Shown: one piece after another, positions 36,508 to 45,168 of the stretch
Numbering within the stretch: position 1 is the stretch's first letter
How the letters are laid out: each line of letters starts with the position of its first letter
NCBI RefSeq assembly: GCF_040645615.1
Contig: NZ_JBEYYO010000001.1
Span: 337,981-401,980, forward strand
Origin: Glycomyces sp040645615
GTDB taxonomy: Bacteria > Actinomycetota > Actinomycetes > Mycobacteriales > Micromonosporaceae
Reading direction: 5' to 3'
Length of the DNA: 64,000 bases
Position numbers and translations under genes: made by a program
The notes under the pieces: model-generated
Database searches by the model: none
Told to the model about the DNA's origin: nothing
The model's input: only the letters and a program-made list of their open reading frames with translations

Positions 36508-37173
36508 GTGCGCGTGCTGATCGTCGAAGACGAACGCCCCCTCGCCGCGATGCTCGCCAAGGGCCTGCGCCGCGAAGGGTTCGCCGTGGACGCCGTCCAC
36601 GACGGCGAGACCGCACTCCAGCGCCTCACGGACACCGGCTACGACACGATGCTCCTCGACCGCGACCTGCCCGGCCTCCACGGCGACGACGTGTGCCGCC
36701 GCGCCCTCGCCCTCGACCCCGACTGCCGCATCCTCATGCTCACCGCCGCCGGGACCCTCGACGACAAGGTCTCCGGGCTCGAACTGGGCGCTGACGACTA
36801 CCTCGCGAAACCCTTCGACCTGCCCGAGCTCGTGGCCCGCCTGCGCGCCCTCTACCGCCGCGCCGCGCCCGCGGCCGAACCGGTCCTCACCTTCGCTGAC
36901 CTCGTCCTCGACACCAACCGCCGCACCGTCCGCCGAGGCGATCGCTCGATCCACCTCACCGGCAAGGAACTCGCCGTCCTCGAACTGCTCATGCGCGCCG
37001 ACGGCGCGGTCCGCAGCCAGGAGTACCTGCGAGAGAAGGCCTGGGACGCGGGCACCGATCCGCTCACCAACGCCGTCCGCATCACCATCTCCACCCTCCG
37101 CCGCAAACTCGGCGACCCGCCGATCCTCCACACCGCCGTCAACGCCGGCTACCGCCTCGGGGACCCGCGATGA
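36508..37173 (+). CDS. OmpR/PhoB-family response regulator
   Basis: A 221-residue regulator. The receiver domain (1-115) has acidic pocket VEDE, phospho-acceptor Asp51 (LLDRDLPG) and Lys101 (LAKPFD). The C-terminal winged helix (about 125-220) has LTGKELAVLELLMR and a TAVNAGYRL wing. GTG at 36508 is preceded by GGGAGGA. It is coupled to its histidine kinase by ATGA. The divergent MacB/FtsX operon is its probable target. Confidence 0.93.
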   Translation: MRVLIVEDERPLAAMLAKGLRREGFAVDAVHDGETALQRLTDTGYDTMLLDRDLPGLHGDDVCRRALALDPDCRILMLTAAGTLDDKVSGLELGADDYLAKPFDLPELVARLRALYRRAAPAAEPVLTFADLVLDTNRRTVRRGDRSIHLTGKELAVLELLMRADGAVRSQEYLREKAWDAGTDPLTNAVRITISTLRRKLGDPPILHTAVNAGYRLGDPR

Positions 37174-38291
37174 GGCGACTCACGCTCCAGACCCGCCTCA
37201 CCGCGAGCTACGGGCTCCTGTTCGGCATCGCCGGAGCCGTCATGGTCGCGATCCTCGCGCTGGCCCTGCGCTTCCTGCCCGACTACGACTTCAGCCGCAC
37301 CGTCCACCTCGACGAGTCCGACATCGTCACCGCCGAGCAAGGCGTCCCGCCCTCGAACGACCTGTTCGCGATCGCCTCCCGCGACGACCTCATCCGCGTG
37401 GTCCTCCTCGTCTCGATCACCGCGCTGGCGCTCGTGGTCGCGGCCACGATCCTGTTGGGCCGCAGGCTCGCCCGGCGGCTCCTGCAACCGGTGCGCGACG
37501 TGAACACCGCCGCGCAGAAGGCCGGTGCTGGGGACCTCTCGCATCGCATCGGCGCGACCGGTCCCCGTGACGAGCTGCGCGAGCTGGCGGACACGTTCGA
37601 CGCGATGCTCGCCCGCCTCCAGGCCCACGTCGAGGCCAACCGCCGTTTCGCCGCGAACGCCTCGCATGAACTCTTGACACCGCTAGCGACCACGAGGACC
37701 ACGCTGCAAGTGATGCGCGCGGAGTCCGACGACGCCGAGACGGCCGAGTACGCGGCGATCCTCGCCGACGCCAACGACCGCAGCATCGACATCACCCGCA
37801 GGCTTCTCGAACTCGCCCGCCTCGAACAGCCCCGAACCCTCGCCGACGAAGCGGACCTCGCCGCGCTGCTCGACGAGGCGCTGGGGGAGCACCGAGCGGC
37901 CGCCGAGGCCGAACGCCTCACGATCACCGTCGACGCGGCGCAGGCCCCGATCCCGTGCGACCGGGTCCTGCTGCGCCAACTCCTGTCGAACCTGATCGGC
38001 AACGCCGTCAAGCACAACCACGAGGGCGGCCACATCGACATCCGGCTCCGGACCGAAAGCGGCACCGCCCTACTCGACATCGCGAACTCCGGCGCGGTCC
38101 TCGACCCCGCCGACCTCGCGAACCTCTTCGAACCGTTCCACAGGGTCGACCCCCGCACCAGCAGCGACCGAGGCCACGGCCTCGGCCTGGCGATCGCCGA
38201 GGCGATCGTGCGAGCCCATCACGGCACGATCAAAGCCAAAGCAAACCCAGAAGGCGGCCTCACGATCCAAGTCGCACTGCCCCTCACCTGA
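37170..38291 (+). CDS. Sensor histidine kinase
   Basis: A 373-residue membrane kinase. There are two TM helices (about 12-34 and 76-97) around a short 40-residue extracytoplasmic loop. Then come HAMP (about 98-150), HisKA with His166 (FAANASHELLTPL) and HATPase with N box LIGNAVKHN and G box GHGLGLAIAEAIV. The tiny sensor loop suggests intramembrane sensing, for example through its ABC transporter as in BceS-like systems. Partner of the upstream regulator. Confidence 0.92.
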   Translation: MRRLTLQTRLTASYGLLFGIAGAVMVAILALALRFLPDYDFSRTVHLDESDIVTAEQGVPPSNDLFAIASRDDLIRVVLLVSITALALVVAATILLGRRLARRLLQPVRDVNTAAQKAGAGDLSHRIGATGPRDELRELADTFDAMLARLQAHVEANRRFAANASHELLTPLATTRTTLQVMRAESDDAETAEYAAILADANDRSIDITRRLLELARLEQPRTLADEADLAALLDEALGEHRAAAEAERLTITVDAAQAPIPCDRVLLRQLLSNLIGNAVKHNHEGGHIDIRLRTESGTALLDIANSGAVLDPADLANLFEPFHRVDPRTSSDRGHGLGLAIAEAIVRAHHGTIKAKANPEGGLTIQVALPLT

Positions 38292-38392
38292 ACCCAGAAG
38301 AGGCCGGCAGCGGCTTGAAAGCCACCACCGACCTCATCCCGGGGAGCGCACACCGGCTGATTCCGTCTGGCGCAGGAGATCAACCAGCGGCG

Positions 38393-39265
38393 CTAGCTCT
38401 TGGGACCCCCATCCGAACCCGAGTCGCCGTTTTTTGGCCGTGTTCCCGCATGGGGATCTGGCGGCGGCTGCCTGTTCGTGTTCGGCTCGAAGTAGTTGGT
38501 CGAATCGTTGCGGTCCAGATGCGTGGGCGGGCCCGGAATCATCGGATCGGCGGGTTTGGCCGCATAGCCGGTGTCCGGGTTGTACGGGGCTTCGATCGAA
38601 ACCGGAGCGCTGTCGAACCCAGCCTCGATCCCCGCTGCGGTAATGGCACCGAAACCGCCGTCGGTGAAGACGCCGAGGAGCATGTTCCCGAAGTTCAACG
38701 AACGCATGATCACACCCGGACCGCCGGATTCGGACCGGCTGAACCAGCCCCTGAGATGTCCGGCGACCTCTTGCGACATGCCTCCCGTTCCCTGCTGCTC
38801 AAGTCGCTGGAGCGCCCCCACGTTGCCCTCGTTGTCGGCCAAGGCCTGAACGAGATCAGTCCCTGTCTCGCCGTCGTGCCGCGCCAGCGCCTCGAAGATG
38901 GCATGCATCTGCCCGCGCTGGTTCTGGTCGAGGTTGTCGAAGACCGAGAATCCGAGAGGACCGAGGCCGGTCTCCTTCGGCATCTTGATCAGCCGGTCCC
39001 CTTGCATCGGGTTCGCGCCGGTGATCGCGCCATCGACCACGGCTCGCGAGATCCCGTCCTGCACCAACGAGACCGTCGGGGCGCCTTCGACCTGGAACGT
39101 CGGCATCTGTGGACCGCCGGAGCCGTCGCCGCCGAGGTTGGTCGAGACGCCGTCTCCGGCCTGCTGCGCCTGAAACGCGGGGGCCTCGAAACTGGTGTCC
39201 GGGGTGATCGTTCCGAAATTGGGGCTGTCCGGTGTGATGTTCACACTGATGTTCGGGGTGCTCAT
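38393..39265 (-). CDS. Hypothetical protein of a type VII-secretion-like cassette
   Basis: A 290-residue protein with no recognised domain. The N-terminal ~90 residues are low complexity (MSTPNISVNITPDSPNFGTI, then Gly/Pro/Gln-rich). A helical central part (about 95-200) includes LDQNQRGQMHAIFEALARHD and GHLRGWFSRSESGG. A Pro/Asp/Asn-rich tail closes it. There is no signal peptide. It is the last of four co-oriented genes (YbaB, EspC-like, WXG-like, this one), consistent with a secreted ESX substrate or cargo, but that rests on context only. Confidence 0.65.
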   Translation of the reverse strand: MSTPNISVNITPDSPNFGTITPDTSFEAPAFQAQQAGDGVSTNLGGDGSGGPQMPTFQVEGAPTVSLVQDGISRAVVDGAITGANPMQGDRLIKMPKETGLGPLGFSVFDNLDQNQRGQMHAIFEALARHDGETGTDLVQALADNEGNVGALQRLEQQGTGGMSQEVAGHLRGWFSRSESGGPGVIMRSLNFGNMLLGVFTDGGFGAITAAGIEAGFDSAPVSIEAPYNPDTGYAAKPADPMIPGPPTHLDRNDSTNYFEPNTNRQPPPDPHAGTRPKNGDSGSDGGPKS

Positions 39266-39279
39266 CGAACTCGTCCGTC

Positions 39280-39981
39280 CTAGAACTCGAGAAGAAGTCT
39301 GAGGTTCTGGAAACTGGCGATGAGCGCCATGACCCAGCTGAAGACCGTGCCGCACCATTCGATCACGGTGCCCACAATGCCTACGGCGACTGCGGGCGCG
39401 GTGACGATGCCCGCGCATTCGAGTGCCCAGACGATGAGTTTCGCGATGCCGTCGGCGATGAACTCTCTGATGAGCTCGCGCGTGATCTCCATCAGGCCCC
39501 GCGCGCCCAGGGTGGCCGTGCCCATCGCCGCGGCGGTGCCGCTGAGGCCGCCGATCGCCTCGACGTTGTGGCCCATCAGCGCTCGGTAGCTCTCGGAGGC
39601 CTCGCCGTTCCAACCTGGCAGGTCCTTCGCCAGCGCCGCCCCGAGGTCCTCCCAGATCGAGAACAACTCGTTCGAGGTGTTGTACCAGGTATCCGAGTGC
39701 GCGGTGAGCGTGTCCGGCTTGCCGGCGACGAAGTCCAGCGCCTCTCGCAGCGGTTCGAAGTACTCCATCGCCCAGCCCAGGCCGTTCGACAGCAACGCGC
39801 TGAACGGGTCCATCGAAGCCCCGTACACCTCGAACCCCAGACCGATGCCCCCGAGGCTCGCATCGACCCAGTTCTCTGACGAGATCGCGTCGGCCACGCC
39901 GTGCGCGCTCTCGAGCAGACCCGCGCCGGTCGACCACTGCCGAGACGAGACTTCCTCGGCGATCAAAGGGTTGTCACTCAT
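39280..39981 (-). CDS. WXG100-like protein with C-terminal hydrophobic segments
   Basis: A 233-residue protein. Its helical N-terminal half carries a WNG turn (LPGWNGEASESYRALM, about residues 118-133), the WXG-type helix-turn-helix. A C-terminal half with hydrophobic stretches (AGIVTAPAVAVGIVGTVIEW, about 190-209) follows. It resembles large WXG100/PPE-like T7SS substrates of actinobacteria. ATG 39981. It lies 4 bp from the EspC-like gene upstream and 14 bp from the next gene. Confidence 0.7.
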   Translation of the reverse strand: MSDNPLIAEEVSSRQWSTGAGLLESAHGVADAISSENWVDASLGGIGLGFEVYGASMDPFSALLSNGLGWAMEYFEPLREALDFVAGKPDTLTAHSDTWYNTSNELFSIWEDLGAALAKDLPGWNGEASESYRALMGHNVEAIGGLSGTAAAMGTATLGARGLMEITRELIREFIADGIAKLIVWALECAGIVTAPAVAVGIVGTVIEWCGTVFSWVMALIASFQNLRLLLEF

Positions 39982-39985
39982 GCCC

Positions 39986-40306
39986 TTACCCCTCCAACTC
40001 CGCCAGCAGCCCTTGCAATTCCTGCTCCACCACCGCGTCGGTGTCGTCATATGCGGCCGCCGCGGCCCGCAACTCACCAGCGGCCGCTGTCAAGTTCGCT
40101 TGAACGGCCGCCACGAGTTCGACCTGCGTGAATTGGCGGCCGATCATCACCAACCCCATCCACGCGCAGTACACGCCATACGCCTCATAGTCGAACGTGA
40201 TGTATTGGCTCGCCTCCCCGACCGACTGCATGCGGTCGGCCAGCGCCTCCAACGTCGCCGCGTGCGCCAGCAGTTCCTCGGACTCGACGCTGTATCCCTG
40301 TGCCAT
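39986..40306 (-). CDS. EspC/ESX-1 secreted-protein-like (T7SS target)
   Basis: A 106-residue all-helical protein starting MAQGYSVESEELLAHAATLE, typical of the EspC-like/DUF2580 family of ESX-associated proteins. The C-terminal half is Ala-rich helix (LTAAAGELRAAAAAYDDTDA), followed by acidic residues. It probably dimerises with the WXG-like product and may be secreted. The ATG at 40306 shares its A with the upstream TGA. Confidence 0.75.
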   Translation of the reverse strand: MAQGYSVESEELLAHAATLEALADRMQSVGEASQYITFDYEAYGVYCAWMGLVMIGRQFTQVELVAAVQANLTAAAGELRAAAAAYDDTDAVVEQELQGLLAELEG

Positions 40307-40698
40307 CACACCCCCGCAGGCGTCGACGGGAACTTGCCGGTGCGCAGGCGCTCGGCGATCGCCTGGCCGGCGGCGCTGTCCTCGCCCATCGTCTCGCCGA
40401 TGATCTCGGCGGTCTGCTCCGAAGCGAGGCGCCGCGCCTCGGTGATCGTCTCCATCAGCGTGCGGGACACGTCGTCGGGCTGGACGCGCTTGATCCGCTC
40501 ACTGAAGCGGACGTCGATCAGCGCCCCGCTGGAGTCGACCGTGACCTCGACGATGTGGTTCGGGTCCTGGTGCGTGCACCGCAGCCCCTCCCGCCGTTCG
40601 CTCATCGCCCTCGTGTTGGCCGCCATCGTGTCGAGGCGGGCCTTCCACTCTTCGATGCGCGCGACTGCCGCAGCGGGGTCGGTCCCTCGAAAGTCCAT
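40306..40698 (-). CDS. YbaB/EbfC-family protein
   Basis: A 130-residue protein with the YbaB/EbfC fold: N-terminal helix, VEVTVDSSGALIDVRFSER strand region (about 50-68) and a long C-terminal helix. Such proteins bind DNA as nucleoid-associated dimers, and stand-alone divergent copies are common in actinobacterial T7SS loci. First of the four-gene cassette. The promoter is presumably in the 116-bp gap to the AfsR-like gene. Confidence 0.8.
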   Translation of the reverse strand: MDFRGTDPAAAVARIEEWKARLDTMAANTRAMSERREGLRCTHQDPNHIVEVTVDSSGALIDVRFSERIKRVQPDDVSRTLMETITEARRLASEQTAEIIGETMGEDSAAGQAIAERLRTGKFPSTPAGV

Positions 40699-40814
40699 GC
40701 CGTGCTTTACCTTTCGCCAGATCAGCGGAGCCGGCTCGTGCCAGGGCTCCGCGCTGACGATGACGCTAACGCGGCGAACTTGCCAAACACTTGCCGTCGA
40801 ACCCCGCCGGACGG

Positions 40815-43800
40815 CTAGCTGTGCCTTGCGGCGGCGATCGCAGCCAGCAGCGACTGCGCCAGTCGGATGAGGAGACCGAACTCGGAGGTGCGGGCCAGTT
40901 CGAGCGCGGCGTGTGCATCGGCTTCTGCCGCTTCATGTTCGCCCAGGTGAAGCAGCGCGGCGGCGCGCGCGCAGGTCGCCTCGGTTCGGTAGTAGAGCGC
41001 GTCGGTGACGGCCAGGTCGAGTGCGCGGTCGAAGCAGTCGACGGCCGCGCGGTGCTCTCCGATCGCGTCCTTTACCGAGCCGAGCGCCGAGAGCGCGTTG
41101 AGCCCGATGCGCTGGTCGGAGATCCCGTCGAGCCCGTCGACCGCTCTGGTCGCGTGGTCGAGGGCCTGTTCGTGGCGTCCGGCGGCGAGGTGGATTCGGG
41201 CGGCCAGGGTGAGCACCGTGACGCTTTGGCTCACTCCGCCTTGAGTTTTCAGAACTTCATCCATATAGGACTGTGCGATGTCGACGTCGCCGTGCAGCCG
41301 ATGGGCGTTGGCGAGGTTCGCGCGCAGCGACCCCTCGAAGGTGAACATGTTCCGCTCGACGGCGAGGTCGAGGCCCCTGGTGAAGTACTCGATGCTGGTG
41401 TCGAGCTCACCGAGGTGGCAGTAGGCGACCCCGATGATCGCCAAGTTGGCGACCTCTCCGTCGTAGCCGTCCAGTTCCACCGCGATCCGCAGCGCCGCCT
41501 CGCCGTGCGCGATCGCCTCCCGCAGCCGCCCTAGGCTCGCGCAGGCGTGGGCGATGTTCTGCTCGGCGGCGGCCTGGCAGCCGGGAAAGCCCGCGGCCGC
41601 ACCGAGCTCGACGGCGCGGAGGCCGTGTTCGATGGCCTCCTCGGGGCGGTTGCAGCGGAGCATGGCGGTGGTCAAGCCGAGTTCGGTGACGGCCTGCCCG
41701 GCCAGATCGTTTTCGGCCTCGGCGGCCGCCAGGGCCGCTCTGCCCGCTCGCAGTCCGTCGGGACCGTGCGCACTCAGCCAGATGTAGCCGCGCAACAGGT
41801 CATTGAGTTGCCACGCGATGCGTTGCGGGCCATGCTCGGCCGCGTAGACGACCGCCGCGATGAGATTCCGATGCTCCGTCTTGAGCCACACCGACGCGGT
41901 CTCGCGATCCATCTCTGGCAGCACATTGTCCTGTTTAGACAGTGGTATGTGGTAGAACGACGGATAGACGCGTGCACGGCACTCGTCAGCGCCGTGCAGG
42001 TACCAGAGCAGCAACCGCTCCGAGGCCGCGAATCGCTCCGGTTCAGGATCTTCGGCTGTGAGCTGTTCTGCGGCATAGAGACTGATCAGGTCGTGCAGCC
42101 GGTACCGCCCGGGCCGATGGTGATCGACCAGATGAGCCTCGACCAGCTCCCCGAGGGCCCGTTCGGTGGCGTCGAGCGACGCGCCCGAGAGGCTCGCGGA
42201 CCCTTCGGCACTGATGTCCGTCCCCGGAATCGAACCGAGCAGCCGGAACAGTCGCCGCGCGCTCTCAGGCATCGCCCGGTATGAGGACGCGAATACCGCG
42301 CGCACGGCCGCGTCGTCGGCGTCGTCGTCGATCCGAAGCGAGTCCAACCGGTCGGTGCGCGAAAGCCGCCGAATATAAGCGCCCACATCGGGATTGGGGC
42401 TCTCGGCCAGGTTCGCGGCGGCGATGCGCAACGCGAGCGGGAGCCGACCGCACCGTTCGGCCAGGTCGCCCGCGTCCTGGTCCGGCACGCGGAGCAGGCG
42501 GGCCACCAGGTCGCGCGCGTCGCCGCTTGCGAGCGGCCCGAGCGTGAGTGCGACGCCGCCCGGCTCGGTGACCAGCCCGTCGAGGCGGCGCCTGCTGGTG
42601 ACGACCACGAGCGCGTTCGGCCCCTCCGGAAGCAGCGGCCGAACCTGGTCCGCGCTGGCTGCGTTGTCGAGGACGACGAGCAGGCGGCGGTCGGCGGTGC
42701 GCTCGCGCAGGCGCGCGGCGGCCTCGCCCGGGTCGAGGGGCACTTGCGCGGGCGGGACGCCGAGCGAGGGCAGCATGGTCGCGAGCGCGTCGATCGGCCG
42801 CAGCGGCGGGGTGTCGCCGTGGCCGCGCAGGTCGATGTAGAGCTGCCCGTCGGGGAAGCGGTCGGCGGCGCGGTGCGCCCAGTGGACGGCCAGCGCGGTC
42901 TTGCCCACGCCGCCGATCCCGGTGACCACGGCCGTGCGTCCCTGCCCGGGCCGCTCGACCAGTTCGTCGAGGGCCCGCAGTTCGTCGCCGCGCCCGGCGA
43001 ACGGGTGTGGCGGCCGGGGCAGTTCCCTCGGCACTTCGGCGACCGTCGCAGACTGCCGCAGAGCCTCCCAAGCGCCGTCGAGGCTCTCGGTGGCGAGATC
43101 GGCGAGTCGCGCGTCGTCGTCGCGCACGGCTTCGTGCATGCGCCGCAGCGACTCTCCGGGTTCGACGCCGAGGTCCTCGATCAGCTGCGCGTGCTTCGCG
43201 CGGTAGACCGCGAGCGCGTCGTCGCGCTTGCCGCAGCGGTGGAGCGCGAGCATGAGCAGCGCGGCGAGGTGCTCGTCGTAGGGGCGCTCGCGGGAGGCCT
43301 TGGCCAGCGGCCCGAGGAGTTCGGCGTGCCTGCCGAGGTCGAGGCCGAGCTCATGGGCCGACGTGTCCGCGGCGAGGCGTTCCTGCGTCAGGCGCTCGGC
43401 TGCGGCGGCGACGAGTCCGGAGTGGACGATGCCGCCGAAGGGCTCGCCGCGCCACAGGTCGAGCGCGCGCCGGACGGTGTCGAGCGCGGCCTGGGTGCGG
43501 CCGTCCTGGCGTTCGCGTCCGGCGCGGGCGGTGAGCGCGCTGAAGCGGGCGGCGTCGTATTCGCCCGCGGTCACGGTGATCTGGTAGCCGGCCGGGCCGT
43601 GTGCGAGGTGCCCGGCGTCGCCGAGGTGGCGGCGCAGGCGGTGGACGTGGACTTGGATGCTCGCGGCCGCGGTGGGCGGCGGGGCGTCTCCCCAGAGGAC
43701 TTCGGTCAGCTCGTCGATCGCGAGCGGGCGTCCGGCTCGGGCCAACAGCGCGGCGAGGAGCCGCATCCGCAGTGGCGAGGGCTGCGGCCCGAGTTCGCCG

Positions 43801-43853
43801 CCGACGCGGACCTCCAACGGCCCCAAGGCTCTGAGGTCGAGCTGGTCTGCCAC
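40815..43853 (-). CDS. AfsR/SARP-type regulator with NB-ARC and TPR domains
   Basis: A 1012-residue STAND regulator. Domains: an OmpR-like DNA-binding domain (about 5-95, LRMRLLAALLARAGRPLAID), a bacterial transcriptional activation domain (about 100-250), NB-ARC with P-loop GIGGVGKTALAVH (about 315) and LVVLDNAASADQVR, and C-terminal TPR repeats (about 620-1000). Such proteins activate secondary metabolite or developmental operons. No biosynthetic cluster is adjacent. The same-strand T7SS-like cassette directly downstream, 116 bp away, is the obvious candidate target. GTG start. Confidence 0.92.
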   Translation of the reverse strand: MADQLDLRALGPLEVRVGGELGPQPSPLRMRLLAALLARAGRPLAIDELTEVLWGDAPPPTAAASIQVHVHRLRRHLGDAGHLAHGPAGYQITVTAGEYDAARFSALTARAGRERQDGRTQAALDTVRRALDLWRGEPFGGIVHSGLVAAAAERLTQERLAADTSAHELGLDLGRHAELLGPLAKASRERPYDEHLAALLMLALHRCGKRDDALAVYRAKHAQLIEDLGVEPGESLRRMHEAVRDDDARLADLATESLDGAWEALRQSATVAEVPRELPRPPHPFAGRGDELRALDELVERPGQGRTAVVTGIGGVGKTALAVHWAHRAADRFPDGQLYIDLRGHGDTPPLRPIDALATMLPSLGVPPAQVPLDPGEAAARLRERTADRRLLVVLDNAASADQVRPLLPEGPNALVVVTSRRRLDGLVTEPGGVALTLGPLASGDARDLVARLLRVPDQDAGDLAERCGRLPLALRIAAANLAESPNPDVGAYIRRLSRTDRLDSLRIDDDADDAAVRAVFASSYRAMPESARRLFRLLGSIPGTDISAEGSASLSGASLDATERALGELVEAHLVDHHRPGRYRLHDLISLYAAEQLTAEDPEPERFAASERLLLWYLHGADECRARVYPSFYHIPLSKQDNVLPEMDRETASVWLKTEHRNLIAAVVYAAEHGPQRIAWQLNDLLRGYIWLSAHGPDGLRAGRAALAAAEAENDLAGQAVTELGLTTAMLRCNRPEEAIEHGLRAVELGAAAGFPGCQAAAEQNIAHACASLGRLREAIAHGEAALRIAVELDGYDGEVANLAIIGVAYCHLGELDTSIEYFTRGLDLAVERNMFTFEGSLRANLANAHRLHGDVDIAQSYMDEVLKTQGGVSQSVTVLTLAARIHLAAGRHEQALDHATRAVDGLDGISDQRIGLNALSALGSVKDAIGEHRAAVDCFDRALDLAVTDALYYRTEATCARAAALLHLGEHEAAEADAHAALELARTSEFGLLIRLAQSLLAAIAAARHS

Positions 43854-43938
43854 GCGAGGCGACTCCGTTCCGTGCGGGGTCCGTTCAGCACGTAGTATCC
43901 CCGGCCGCGTCCGCGAGCGTGCGGGCGGTGCGGCGAGG

Positions 43939-43968
43939 GTGGCCCGGCTTCACTCGAAGCCGGGCCAC
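43939..43968. terminator. Perfect 13-bp stem terminator
   Basis: GTGGCCCGGCTTC-actc-GAAGCCGGGCCAC, a perfect stem with a 4-nt loop, 43 bp downstream of the minus-strand metzincin-motif gene and upstream of the AfsR-like gene. It insulates the two transcription units. Confidence 0.8.
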
Positions 43969-43973
43969 TACGC

Positions 43974-44012
43974 GAGATCGCGCTCTCTCGTAAAGCGGAG
44001 ATCGCGCTCTCT
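43974..44012. repeat. Short direct repeat at the 3' end of the metzincin-motif gene
   Basis: GAGATCGCGCTCTCT occurs at 43974-43988 and 43998-44012 (24-bp period). The second copy contains part of the stop codon of the minus-strand gene. Confidence 0.8.
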
Positions 44013-44487
44013 AGCAACCGCAGATGACGATGCCGGGGTCGAAGGCCGCGTTCCGGTCGCGCGGCTCCTCGTGGTGGCCCCAGCCGTCGGTGTGGGCCTT
44101 CTCGTGCGCGCCCACGCGGTCCCAGTCCGACTGGCCGGCGCCGTAGCGCTCCATCTCGCACTTGTCGTAGACGATGTACCAGTCGCCGACGGACCACCAG
44201 GTCGCGTAGGCGAGGACGTTGTCGTAGCAGTCGCCGCCGTAGAAGGTCGGCACGTGGCCGTCGATGTCGGGCGGGTAGGTGTGCCCCTTGTCGCCGTGGT
44301 CGAGGACGGTGAAGTCCGCGTTCTGGGCGGCTTCGATCTGCTCGGCGGTGGGGTCGGTGATGACGCTGAGCGTCAGGACGTTGCCTTCGTGGGTGTGGTC
44401 GTCCACCTCGGACGCGGGCAGGGCGGCGGCCGGGGCCGCCGTCATGACCAGCAGCCCGACGGCGGCGAGCAGGATTTTGAGACGCAT
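44011..44487 (-). CDS. Small secreted protein with metzincin-type zinc motif
   Basis: A 158-residue precursor. The Sec signal peptide (MRLKILLAAVGLLVMTAAPA, cleavage after about residue 22-25) is followed by a ~133-residue secreted domain with four Cys (87, 110, 156, 158). Residues 128-138 read HEKAHTDGWGH, an exact match to HEXXHXXGXXH, the three-His zinc site with catalytic Glu of metzincins. The chain ends only 20 residues later, without an obvious Met-turn, so it would be a minimal protease or a zinc-binding relative. ATG 44487 follows AAAGGA. Monocistronic, ending at a strong hairpin. Confidence 0.75.
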   Translation of the reverse strand: MRLKILLAAVGLLVMTAAPAAALPASEVDDHTHEGNVLTLSVITDPTAEQIEAAQNADFTVLDHGDKGHTYPPDIDGHVPTFYGGDCYDNVLAYATWWSVGDWYIVYDKCEMERYGAGQSDWDRVGAHEKAHTDGWGHHEEPRDRNAAFDPGIVICGC

Positions 44488-44611
44488 ATGCAATCCTTTG
44501 GGGGAGTAGGAATGGAATATACGGTAATCAGCTGATATTTCTCTAAGGTTTGCATACAGATATAGATATGTCAATGAATGCACAATGTCCTGGCACGCCG
44601 CTGAGCTTCGA

Positions 44612-45064
44612 TCACGCCTCGGGCTCGACCACCGCCGACCAGTCCAGCGGCTGCGACAGGACCATGCTGCTGCTGGGGCGCCCGTACCTGGCGAGTCGGT
44701 CGATGAAGGACTCGAACTCGGCGATCGACGGCACCGCCGCGATCAGGACCGAGCAGCCGTCCCCGGTGATGCGGAACAGCTGGCGGATCTGCGGCCACCC
44801 GAGCACTTCGGGATCGCGCAGCAGGCAGCTGGGCCCGTAGCAGTCCATCACCACCACCGCCTGCACCGGCCGCCCGGCCCGCTCGGGGTCCACATGCGCG
44901 TGGTACCCGCTGATCACCCCGCTCGACTCCAGCCTGCGCACCCGCTCGGCCACCGTCGGCGCCGACAGGTGCACCCGCCGCGACAGCTCGTTGAACGAGA
45001 GCCTCGCGTCCTCCTGAAGCTCCTGGAGCAGCCGCCAGTCCATGCGATCCATGCGAATTTCCAT
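44612..45064 (-). CDS. Lrp/AsnC-family transcriptional regulator
   Basis: A 150-residue regulator. The N-terminal HTH (about 5-60) includes DARLSFNELSRRVHLSAPTV and AERVRRLESSGVISGYHAHV. The C-terminal RAM ligand domain (about 65-145) contains a GDGCSVLIAAV strand. It is divergent from tryptophanase with a 104-bp shared region, so amino-acid-responsive control of that gene is likely. Start among ATG 45064, 45052 or 45043; the first is chosen for completeness. Confidence 0.87.
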   Translation of the reverse strand: MEIRMDRMDWRLLQELQEDARLSFNELSRRVHLSAPTVAERVRRLESSGVISGYHAHVDPERAGRPVQAVVVMDCYGPSCLLRDPEVLGWPQIRQLFRITGDGCSVLIAAVPSIAEFESFIDRLARYGRPSSSMVLSQPLDWSAVVEPEA

Positions 45065-45168
45065 TCATAAGACCAAGATCAACTTTGGGTTCCGATCGTA
45101 ATCCCGATCGCTTGATCCGGGTGGTGATCACCCTTCTCATCGGCCACTCCAGGCGCCATAGTGTGATC
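45065..45168. promoter_or_regulatory. Divergent lrp / tryptophanase promoter region
   Basis: Contains CCGATCG twice (45092-45098, 45104-45110, one-turn spacing) and the palindrome GGTGATCACC (45122-45131), candidate Lrp sites. No Trp-codon leader peptide resembling tnaC was found. Confidence 0.4.

Noticed and set aside
43974..44012. The 15-bp direct repeat as an operator
   Set aside because: It lies at the 3' end of a gene and includes part of its stop codon; a small tandem duplication is a simpler reading.
45065..45168. A tnaC-like leader peptide upstream of tryptophanase
   Set aside because: No short ORF with a ribosome binding site and Trp codons is present; the only open frame is the in-frame extension of the enzyme gene.
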